This document shows positions 6,408 to 13,505 of a stretch of 21,506 nucleotides of DNA, in pieces. This DNA comes from Thermoproteota archaeon (GTDB taxonomy: Archaea; Thermoproteota; Thermoprotei; Thermoproteales; Thermocladiaceae). Position numbers and translations under genes: made by a program. Location: NCBI GenBank assembly GCA_013153895.1, contig JAADDN010000089.1, positions 1 to 21,506 of the forward strand, read 5' to 3'. How positions within the stretch are numbered: the first letter of the stretch is position 1; every line of letters starts with the position of its first letter. Under the pieces are notes generated by a model. The model worked only from the letters and a program-made list of their open reading frames with translations. It was not told the origin of the DNA and did no database searches.

Positions 6408-8531
6408 GTGATAGAGGATAGAGTACTTGAGGCCTTACTCAAGCCTAAGGCAGTCGCGGTCATAGGAGCTGCTCGTGAGCCTTGGAAGGTTGGTCACATA
6501 ATACTGAGGAACATAGTTGAAGGTGGGTTCCCAGGTAGAGTCTACCCGGTCAATCCTAGAGCTGAGAAGATTCTAGAATTAAAATGTTATCCAACGATTC
6601 TAGATGTTCCTGAGACTCCTGATATAGCTATCATAGCCGTTCCTGCGAAGATTGTTCCTCAAGTTGTTGAGCAGTGTGGTCAGAAGGGTGTTCCACTCAT
6701 AGTCATAATATCTGCAGGTTTCAGAGAGACAGGACCTGAAGGTGCTAAGCTTGAGAGAGAGGTTGTAGAGATAGCTAGGAGATATGGCTCACGCATAATT
6801 GGACCTAACTGTCTAGGAATAATGAACCTAGACATGAAGCTTAACGCTACTTTCGCAAGTAATGCTCCTCCTCCAGGTCCAATATCATTCATATCTCAGA
6901 GTGGTGCAGTGATCACCGCTGTCATAGATCTCGCTAGGATGTATGGTGTAGGATTTAACAAGATATTCTCACTAGGTAACAAGGCTGATATAGATGAGAC
7001 AGATCTACTACACGTTCTAGCTAGAGATCCAACTACGACGATGGTACTAATGTACATAGAGTCGATAGATAGAGGACAAGAGTTCATTAAGACTGCTAGA
7101 GAGATAATAAAGGACAAGCTCGTAGTTGCTATAAAGGCTGGAGTAACTGAGAGAGGTGCTAGAGCAGTATCATCACATACTGGATCACTTGCAGGAAGTG
7201 CTAAGGTGTATGAAGTAGCATTTCAACAGTCTGGTATAGTACAGGTACGTTCACTACGTGAGCTTCTATCATTCATAAGATTAGCAGGAAGATATAGTAG
7301 ACCTTCAGAGCTTGATAAGCCTAGGCTAGTCATAGTAACAAACGCTGGTGGTCCTGGAATTGTTGCAACAGACGCATGTGAGAAAGCAGGTATAGAACTA
7401 GCATCTATTGGACCTGACTTAATAGAGAGGTTGAGGCAGGTTCTTCCTCCAGCAGCTGCATTACATAATCCTATAGATGTTCTAGGTGATGCAGATCCTG
7501 ATAGATATTGTAAAGTTCTAGACATAGTCTTAAAATATCCAGAAATCAACAGCGTTCTCATAATAGCTACTCCGCAAGCCACTACTAGACCTTCAGAACT
7601 TGCTGAGAAGCTTGTAAACATTGTTAACAGGTATGGTAAGAAGATAGTTCTAGTAGCTTTTCTAGGTGGTGAGAGTTTTGAAGAAGCTACACGTAAACTA
7701 GTGATCAACAAGGTTCCAGTATACTCAAATATTGAGGATGCCGTAGACTCATTATCAGTACTAGATAGATGGTTTAAACTTAGAGCAAAAGTGTTAGAAT
7801 ATGTTAGCGAGAGGGTAACAATATTTGAAATTGATGTTAAGAGTGTGAGAGAGATCATAGATCGTGCTAAGAGTGAGGGAAGGAGAGTCTTGACCTTAGA
7901 CGAGGCTCTTGAGCTAGTCTCGCGTGTAGGTATAGATGTTCCACCTGGTGGTCTAGCTAAGACTGAGGATGAGGCTGTTCAGATAGCTGAGAGGATAGGT
8001 TATCCTGTAGTTCTGAGAATAGTATCTCCAGACATACTTCACAAGAGTGATATTGGGTGTGTAAAGTTGAATATTAATAGTCCTGAGGAGGTTAGGTCAG
8101 CTTTTAGAGATATAATGGAGAAGGTTAAGATTTTTGCACCACATGCGAGGATCGTTGGAGTACATGTTAGTAAGATGATCAAAGGTAGGTACGAGACTAT
8201 AATAGGATTTACACGAGATCCACAGTTTGGTCCTGTAATCATGTTTGGTATGGGTGGAATATATGTTGAACTGTTCAGAGATGTTGCAATGAGGATAGCA
8301 CCCTTCACGAGACTTGAAGCTATGGACATGATATATGAGACGAAGATCGGTAAGATATTGATGGGTTATAGAGGAAGTAGACCTGTAAATATTGATATGA
8401 TAGTTAACACGATACTTAGAGTGATGTCTCTAGCAGTGTGCATTGAAGACATAGTTGAGATGGACATAAATCCTCTCTTAGTAACAGATAATGCCGTGTT
8501 TGCGATAGATGTAAAGGTAGTGGTGAGATGA
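6408..8531 (+). CDS. acetyl-CoA synthetase (ADP-forming), fused alpha-beta
   Basis: This 707-aa NDP-forming acyl-CoA synthetase converts acyl-CoA, ADP and phosphate to acid, CoA and ATP, the main substrate-level ATP step in peptide- or sugar-fermenting archaea. The alpha part (1 to about 465) has a CoA-binding Rossmann domain (KPKAVAVIGAA, 13-22) and two succinyl-CoA-ligase-like domains with the phospho-accepting His257 in SSHTGSLAGS. The beta part (about 490-707) is an ATP-grasp domain with H544 in SPDILHKSDIGC, the second His used in phosphate relay in this family. In some archaea the subunits are separate genes; here they are one chain. Start is a GTG at 6408 with no SD, downstream of AT-rich TTTAAATATA (6388-6397). 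Its stop overlaps the next gene (ATGA), forming a two-gene operon. Substrate range (acetate, branched-chain or aryl acids) cannot be read. Confidence 0.92.
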   Translation: MIEDRVLEALLKPKAVAVIGAAREPWKVGHIILRNIVEGGFPGRVYPVNPRAEKILELKCYPTILDVPETPDIAIIAVPAKIVPQVVEQCGQKGVPLIVIISAGFRETGPEGAKLEREVVEIARRYGSRIIGPNCLGIMNLDMKLNATFASNAPPPGPISFISQSGAVITAVIDLARMYGVGFNKIFSLGNKADIDETDLLHVLARDPTTTMVLMYIESIDRGQEFIKTAREIIKDKLVVAIKAGVTERGARAVSSHTGSLAGSAKVYEVAFQQSGIVQVRSLRELLSFIRLAGRYSRPSELDKPRLVIVTNAGGPGIVATDACEKAGIELASIGPDLIERLRQVLPPAAALHNPIDVLGDADPDRYCKVLDIVLKYPEINSVLIIATPQATTRPSELAEKLVNIVNRYGKKIVLVAFLGGESFEEATRKLVINKVPVYSNIEDAVDSLSVLDRWFKLRAKVLEYVSERVTIFEIDVKSVREIIDRAKSEGRRVLTLDEALELVSRVGIDVPPGGLAKTEDEAVQIAERIGYPVVLRIVSPDILHKSDIGCVKLNINSPEEVRSAFRDIMEKVKIFAPHARIVGVHVSKMIKGRYETIIGFTRDPQFGPVIMFGMGGIYVELFRDVAMRIAPFTRLEAMDMIYETKIGKILMGYRGSRPVNIDMIVNTILRVMSLAVCIEDIVEMDINPLLVTDNAVFAIDVKVVVR

Positions 8532-9592
8532 TGAGGACTCTATACATAGCCTCAATGGAGAGAAGTTCAGGAAAGACTACTATAGCACTAGCATTGATAT
8601 CTGAGCTTGTTAAGAGAGGTGTTAGGGTCGTACCATATAGACCATTCATGTATGTTAGCTCAGGTACGCGTGATGAGACTCTAGAGATAATGTTAGAGTT
8701 ATCTGGAAGTAAGGAGCCTCTAGAGAAGATCTGTCCAATAAAGATTGAGGGATGGGCAGTATATGTAGACATGATGCGAAAAATGACTCGAAGTGACATA
8801 CTTGAGACAGTATTATCAAACTGGAGAGACCTTAAATCAAGATATGACCTAGTACTCACAGTAGGTTATAAGTCTCTTACTCATAGAATACTTGGAAAGA
8901 TAATGGAGATAGATATTGCACGTGAGATAGATTCTAAAGCTCTCATAGTTTCTAGACCTGGATCTGAAGATGCTATAGGTGATGTTCTTGCAGCTATAGA
9001 GCTAGCTAAGGCTAGAGATCTAGAGATTATTGGAGTAATATTCAACTGTGTAAGACCATGGATGAGGTCTGTAGTTGATGAATGGTGTAGAATGCTTAAG
9101 GAGGAGAATGTAGATGTTCTAGGAGTGGTAGACGAGTACCTAGATCTACTAAATCCAAGTATAAGAGAGCTAGTAGAGGAACTTCAAGGTAAGGTCATAG
9201 TAGGACACGACAAGCTTGATCAGACATATGAGCACATTCTTGTAGGTGCTATGACTCCTGATGCAGCGTTAAGATACATGAGGTCTGTACCTAATAAGAT
9301 AGTTATAACAGGTGGTGATAGAGCTGACATAATAATGCTAGCATTAGAGACTGATACTAGAGCTATAATACTTACTGGAGGAATAATGCCTAGTCCAAGA
9401 GTCATTGCTAGAGCTGAAGAGAGAGGTGTCCCCCTCATACTAGTAAACTATGACACGTACACGACTATTAGCAAGATAATGTCTGCAAGTGGAAAGTATA
9501 GGAAAGGTGATAAGAGGATTAATATTGTGCTTGAGAGAGTTACTAAGAGTATAGATGTTGAGAAGATAATTAAGAAGATTGAAGAAAAATGA
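8528..9592 (+). CDS. BioD-like P-loop protein with DRTGG domain (COG0857 type)
   Basis: This 354-aa protein has two domains. The N-terminal P-loop domain resembles dethiobiotin synthetase, with a Walker A variant SMERSSGKTT (residues 9-18) lacking the first Gly. The C-terminal DRTGG domain (about 205-325) includes GGDRADIIMLAL and IILTGGIMPSP. The same two domains form the N-terminal regulatory half of long phosphotransacetylases; here the catalytic PTA domain is absent. The first ATG overlaps the synthetase stop as ATGA. A second ATG at 8531 sits 3 nt after GGTGAG and may be the true start. Strict coupling to an acetyl-CoA synthetase suggests it senses an acyl-CoA or nucleotide and adjusts that enzyme. 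This is inference; no enzymatic activity is asserted. Confidence 0.83.
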   Translation: MMRTLYIASMERSSGKTTIALALISELVKRGVRVVPYRPFMYVSSGTRDETLEIMLELSGSKEPLEKICPIKIEGWAVYVDMMRKMTRSDILETVLSNWRDLKSRYDLVLTVGYKSLTHRILGKIMEIDIAREIDSKALIVSRPGSEDAIGDVLAAIELAKARDLEIIGVIFNCVRPWMRSVVDEWCRMLKEENVDVLGVVDEYLDLLNPSIRELVEELQGKVIVGHDKLDQTYEHILVGAMTPDAALRYMRSVPNKIVITGGDRADIIMLALETDTRAIILTGGIMPSPRVIARAEERGVPLILVNYDTYTTISKIMSASGKYRKGDKRINIVLERVTKSIDVEKIIKKIEEK

Positions 9593-9612
9593 TGAGTTTA
9601 GTTGTCTCTAAA

Positions 9613-10134
9613 TTATGATTCTATTATCTTCTTTATGTTCTCTATCTTCTCCTTGAACTTGTTAAGCTCCTCTCTACACTGCTCTACCTGCTTCTTCAAT
9701 TCCTCTATCTCTTTCCTGAGCTTATCGACCTCTGGAGCCTCTATTGTTCCTGGGAATGGTATCTCTATCTTCACACCTTCCTTAAGGAATCTCTCATATG
9801 TCTTCAGGATTATCTGACCAGCCTTAGTCTCACCCTTAAGGTGCTTTCTTATTGTTGCCTCTGTCTTTCCAAGCTCCTCAGCTATCTGCTTGATAGACAT
9901 TCCAGCTTTCTCTCTAGCTAATGCTCCTGCAGCTGTTGCTAACGAGTCTATCCATGTTAGTCTCTCACCACTCTTGAGGAGCTCCATTACTTCTGGAGTG
10001 AATAGTGATGCTACTAGTAGTGCTGTCTCTAGTCTTCTTATGTCTTCCCTAGTTACTGGTTTAAGCGGTATTTCAACTACTTCTTCTTTCTCTTCTTTCT
10101 TTTCCTCTTTTGCCTTCTCTTCCTCAGGTGTCAC
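9613..10134 (-). CDS. HTH regulator with coiled-coil tail
   Basis: This 173-aa protein looks like a conserved crenarchaeal DNA-binding regulator. Residues 1-22 are a very acidic/basic Glu-Lys-rich leader. Residues 28-78 are helical (IRRLETALLVASLFTPEVME, WIDSLATAAGALAREKAG). Residues 79-101 form a helix-turn-helix (MSIKQIAEELGKTEATIRKHLKG) of the sigma-region-4/LuxR-like kind. Residues 134-172 are a strong coiled coil, probably for dimerisation. No ligand-binding domain is evident. Start is a GTG at 10134, about 27 nt downstream of the AT core at 10157-10165, so the mRNA is probably leaderless. It is divergent from surE and convergent with the P-loop/DRTGG gene (20-nt gap). Its targets are unknown. 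Confidence 0.78.
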   Translation of the reverse strand: MTPEEEKAKEEKKEEKEEVVEIPLKPVTREDIRRLETALLVASLFTPEVMELLKSGERLTWIDSLATAAGALAREKAGMSIKQIAEELGKTEATIRKHLKGETKAGQIILKTYERFLKEGVKIEIPFPGTIEAPEVDKLRKEIEELKKQVEQCREELNKFKEKIENIKKIIES

Positions 10135-10156
10135 GTTATAGTATTACGAGATCTCC

Positions 10157-10165
10157 TTTATATTA
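10157..10165. promoter_or_regulatory. TATA-like core shared by HTH gene and surE
   Basis: TTTATATTA is the only strong TATA-like sequence in the 60-nt divergent gap. It lies about 27 nt before the minus-strand GTG (10134) and about 37 nt before the surE ATG (10198). The spacing fits a leaderless transcript to the left and a short-leader transcript to the right. Bidirectional use is inferred. Confidence 0.45.
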
Positions 10166-10197
10166 CGTTCTCTAAGGTAGTTATTACTAGGATCGTG

Positions 10198-11022
10198 ATG
10201 ACTAGGGTGCTAGTAACGAACGATGATGGTTTCCTAAGTCCAGGTTTGAGACTTCTATGTAATGCTATTACTAGAATACCTGGTCTAGAGGTAAAGATAG
10301 TAGTTCCAGAAAAGCCTCAGTCTGCTGGTAGTTTAGCAGTTACTCTTCACAAACCAATAAGAATATGGAGGACCGAGATCGATGGTCTTGAGATGAACGT
10401 AATATCAGGTAGGCCCTGTGATGCTGTCATATATGCCTTCTCGTTTCTTGGAGATTTCGATCTTGTTCTTAGTGGTGTAAATATGGGTGATAATACAGGT
10501 CTTCAAGCACTTCTAGCATCAGGTACAGTCTGTTCATGTATCTATGCTTCAATCGCTAGAAATGTTCCTGGTATAGCATTCTCAATGTACTTGAAGTCAT
10601 ATTTCAATCCTAACGATAATGTTCTTATACGTATCATAGAGGAGATCGTGAAGTTCGTGCTTGAGGTCAAGGATGAGCTTGAGCCTATAGCTGTAATATC
10701 AATAAACTTTCCAAGTAAGATAGATAGAAATACTAGAGCTAGAGTATGTGATATTGCTGACGTGAAGTTTACTCATGATGTTGTTAGAAGAGTTGATCCT
10801 CGTGGATTAGAGTACTTTTGGATACATGGTCACCTTCTTCTATACCCATTAGAGCATCTTGATACTTTTTCTCTCTATGTTGATGAGAGCATTGTGATAT
10901 CTGGTATAAATCCTAGATATATATCTGTCCTACGTAGAGGACACGATCCTGATAGAGCTATGAAGGTACTATCTAGACTCTGTGATCATGTTAATGATGT
11001 TCTACGTCAACTTTTTAGATAG
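10198..11022 (+). CDS. surE: 5'/3'-nucleotidase SurE
   Basis: This 274-aa protein is SurE, a metal-dependent phosphatase acting on nucleoside monophosphates and sometimes polyphosphate, thought to help in nucleotide salvage and stress survival. It opens with VLVTNDDG, whose D9 and D10 bind the metal. The conserved KPQSAGSLAVT (S42) and SGVNMGDN (N95) supply the remaining metal ligands. SGRPCDAVIYAF and ASGTVCSCIYAS are further family signatures. Length is normal for the family. A GTG lies directly before the chosen ATG (10195-10197) and could also serve. It is divergent from the HTH gene. Its last 21 nt overlap the convergent COG4080-like gene. Confidence 0.93.
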   Translation: MTRVLVTNDDGFLSPGLRLLCNAITRIPGLEVKIVVPEKPQSAGSLAVTLHKPIRIWRTEIDGLEMNVISGRPCDAVIYAFSFLGDFDLVLSGVNMGDNTGLQALLASGTVCSCIYASIARNVPGIAFSMYLKSYFNPNDNVLIRIIEEIVKFVLEVKDELEPIAVISINFPSKIDRNTRARVCDIADVKFTHDVVRRVDPRGLEYFWIHGHLLLYPLEHLDTFSLYVDESIVISGINPRYISVLRRGHDPDRAMKVLSRLCDHVNDVLRQLFR

Positions 11023-11478
11023 TTCCCATAGAAATATTGTGCAGAGTGATGTTGCTGGTGCTTTCTTTTCAAGTACTTTCACACATGTTCCTAACTGTTT
11101 CTCTCTTGGTAGGAATGGTAAGTCTTGTCCTTGTACTGCTACTCCTATCTTCTTACCTTCTCTGAGTAGTTCTGCTGCTTCTTCTATAGCTTTGTCTAAT
11201 GTTTCCCCTTCCTCCTCTGCTGTTAGTAGGTACAGTTTCTCTATTTTTGCTATCTCTTGAACATCTTTGAGTTCTCCTAGTATCATTATGTTTGCTCCTT
11301 CCTTGAGCGCTATCTTGAATGCTTCTGGTACTCCTTGTTGTGCTGCTGCTCCTGTTGGTCTTGTTATTATTATGTTATTACAGTTGAATGATGTGCATAA
11401 TCGTACAAATTCGAGTACTCTATGAACGCTGGTTACGTTATGTAGAACTGGTAGAAGTCCTTTAAATAGCTCTCTCAT
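11002..11478 (-). CDS. COG4080-like predicted SPOUT-fold protein
   Basis: This 158-aa archaeal protein matches my recollection of COG4080, a small family predicted to have the SPOUT (alpha/beta-knot) methyltransferase fold and often labelled 'RecB-family nuclease' or 'SpoU-like' in databases. Visible family features are LPVLHNVTSVHRVLEFVRL at residues 9-27, RPTGAAAQQGVPEA around 40-53, and a late Gly-rich segment GKKIGVAVQGQDLPFLPREKQLG, where the SAM-binding knot is expected. If active it would methylate RNA; no substrate can be named, and the old nuclease label is not supported by any motif I see. Start is the ATG at 11478. It is divergent from the CBS-HPF gene (44-nt gap) and overlaps surE by 21 nt at its 3' end. 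Confidence 0.68.
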   Translation of the reverse strand: MRELFKGLLPVLHNVTSVHRVLEFVRLCTSFNCNNIIITRPTGAAAQQGVPEAFKIALKEGANIMILGELKDVQEIAKIEKLYLLTAEEEGETLDKAIEEAAELLREGKKIGVAVQGQDLPFLPREKQLGTCVKVLEKKAPATSLCTIFLWELSKKLT

Positions 11479-11522
11479 GGTATTACAGTTTTAGAACATG
11501 ACCAAACACTAAAATATTATCT

Positions 11523-12728
11523 TTGCATGATATAGTACTCGTGCTACCGGAGGAGCTAATAGAGACCGAGTTTCCTACCGTAACGCCTAAGGAGAGGATA
11601 AGCAAGGTCATAGAGCTCGCGAAGGAGTATAATGTGTCGACGATACCTGTAGTAGATGATCATGGTAGGCTAGTAGGAACTGTAACATATAAAGATCTTC
11701 TTGAGCGTAGAGTGAGTCCACTGTCTAAGGTTAAGGCTGTGATGAGTGGTCCTCATAAGGTTACTCCAGACACCGATATTAAGATAGTAGCGTATAGATT
11801 CTACACATTGAGAATGAAGAATCTCCCAGTTGTTGATAAGGATAACAAGGTCATAGGTATAATAAGGAGAGAGCCATTTGCGAAGTATCTAGTAGATGAA
11901 GGTTACGTTAAGCCAGGACCTGTCAAAGATTATGCAAGTACTCCAGCTGTGACAGCGAACGTGAACGATCCTGTTGCTAAGGTGAAGTGGGAGATGTTGA
12001 GGAGAGGTATATCTAGGATGCCCATACTTGATGAAGGTAAGCTTGTAGGTATAGTCACGATGAGAGACATAATTGAGAAATTGTACTATGCTTCAATACC
12101 TGAGAGACAGACTCTTGGAGAGGTTGCTGGTTCTGAAGATGAGATTCTTGCTGCTCCTGTTAAGGCTATAATGACGTATCCCGTAGTTACTGCTCAAGAG
12201 AAGGAGGATGTTAGTGCTGTTCTTCGTAGGTTAATAGAGAGAGGCATATCTGGACTTCCTGTGATGAAGGGCGATCAGATATATGGAGTCTTCTCTGGAC
12301 TAGATATAATAAGGAGATTCTTACAGGGTGAGAAAGTTGTAATACCGATACCAGCGAAGATAGAGTTCGAGCTTCCTGAAGATAAGTGGAAGCTTCTAGA
12401 GAAGATAGTATCACACTACTATGGAAAGCTTAACAGATTGACGAACATAATAGACATAAAGATGACTGTTAAAGTTTATGAATGTACGGAAGAACAGGAG
12501 AATGTAGAGAAGAGATGTAAGTACTCCGTTCACATAAAATTGAAAGATCCATACGACGAGTACGTTGTCACAGTAACAGACTGGGATCCAATAAAAGCTG
12601 TAAGAGATGCACTACATCTACTATTTAGAAACATCGTGAGAGTACATAAGAAGCTGAAGAAGGCTCTAAGAAAGAGAGGAATAAGCCCAAGATATGAGAC
12701 TGAGTGGGGAGGACCTGAAGAAGTCTAA
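11523..12728 (+). CDS. four-CBS-domain protein with HPF/RaiA-like C-terminus
   Basis: This 401-aa protein has four CBS repeats, each with a core like STIPVVDDHGRLVGTVT (about 10-70, 72-128, 135-190 and 205-270), making two adenine-nucleotide-binding Bateman modules. Residues about 280-390 resemble the bacterial hibernation-factor domain: DKWKLLEKIVSHYYGKLNRL, strands IIDIKMTVKVYE and KYSVHIKLKDP, then the helix WDPIKAVRDALHLLFRNIVR with a basic tail. The likely role is ribosome binding or storage controlled by ATP/AMP state, an inference from the domain pair. CBS proteins have been linked to archaeal ribosome hibernation (from memory). Start is taken as TTG 11523. GTG 11541 is an alternative, about 26 nt after AT-rich CTAAAATATTAT (11509-11520). 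Its last 4 nt overlap tatD. Confidence 0.85.
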   Translation: MHDIVLVLPEELIETEFPTVTPKERISKVIELAKEYNVSTIPVVDDHGRLVGTVTYKDLLERRVSPLSKVKAVMSGPHKVTPDTDIKIVAYRFYTLRMKNLPVVDKDNKVIGIIRREPFAKYLVDEGYVKPGPVKDYASTPAVTANVNDPVAKVKWEMLRRGISRMPILDEGKLVGIVTMRDIIEKLYYASIPERQTLGEVAGSEDEILAAPVKAIMTYPVVTAQEKEDVSAVLRRLIERGISGLPVMKGDQIYGVFSGLDIIRRFLQGEKVVIPIPAKIEFELPEDKWKLLEKIVSHYYGKLNRLTNIIDIKMTVKVYECTEEQENVEKRCKYSVHIKLKDPYDEYVVTVTDWDPIKAVRDALHLLFRNIVRVHKKLKKALRKRGISPRYETEWGGPEEV

Positions 12729-13501
12729 TCAAGAACTCTCATGTTGAATAATCTCTCAAAATTTCTAGTAGTAACATATGCAACCTCCTCGAAATCTATC
12801 TGCTTAATCTCAGCAATTTTCTCAGCAACAATCTTAACATGTGATGGTCTACTCTCCTGACCAAACACTGGTCCAAGCTCAGGAGTATCACTCTCAAGTA
12901 ACATGTTCTCCAGTGGTAGAATATTAACAAGCTTCTGTTTCTGTTTTGAATGCATTATGCTTGGAGGTATAGAGAAGTAGTATCCTCTATCAATAGCTTT
13001 CTTAGCTGTCTCAGTTCCTCCACTATATGCGTGTAATATTACCTTCTTAACATCATAGTTCTCTAATATTGTGAGAACATCATTATAAGCTCTATGAGAA
13101 TGAACTATTATAGGTATGTTCAACTTTTTTGCAAGCTCGACCCACTTCTCAAATATTGCACGTGCAATATTTTTCAACATGTTATCCCTGATCTTAGAGT
13201 AGTCTAATCCTACTTCTCCAATAGCGACTACATGTTTCTCCTCTATGAGCTTATGTATGATTTTTGAGAACATGTTATATGTATGTATTGTGAAGTCTGA
13301 AAGTTCTTGACCTATGGATAAGTACGTGATTGTGCTATACTGTTTACGTAGTTGAAGACCATTTTTCAATTCTATCTCGTTCTGTACTGATACTATGATT
13401 ATTCTTACATTGTTCTCTAGAGCCTCCTTTATCAGCTCTGAAGCTCTCTGAAAAACGTCCTGACGTGCCAGATGTGCATGTACGTCTACTAGAGTAGTCA
13501 T
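12725..13501 (-). CDS. TatD-family metal-dependent hydrolase
   Basis: This 258-aa amidohydrolase-fold protein of the TatD family (metal-dependent DNase or related hydrolase) has the complete ligand set: H8 and H10 (DVHAHLA), E96 (AIGEVGLDY), H134 (IPIIVHSH), H157 (ILHAYSGG) and D205 (LLESDTPEL). Length is normal. TatD proteins have 3'-5' exonuclease activity in several organisms, with roles in DNA repair or degradation. The ATG at 13501 lies 4 nt after the stop of the Lon-like protease gene on the same strand, so the two are very probably co-transcribed; no functional link between them is established. Its 3' end overlaps the CBS-HPF gene by 4 nt. Confidence 0.9.
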   Translation of the reverse strand: MTTLVDVHAHLARQDVFQRASELIKEALENNVRIIIVSVQNEIELKNGLQLRKQYSTITYLSIGQELSDFTIHTYNMFSKIIHKLIEEKHVVAIGEVGLDYSKIRDNMLKNIARAIFEKWVELAKKLNIPIIVHSHRAYNDVLTILENYDVKKVILHAYSGGTETAKKAIDRGYYFSIPPSIMHSKQKQKLVNILPLENMLLESDTPELGPVFGQESRPSHVKIVAEKIAEIKQIDFEEVAYVTTRNFERLFNMRVLD

Positions 13502-13505
13502 CTTT

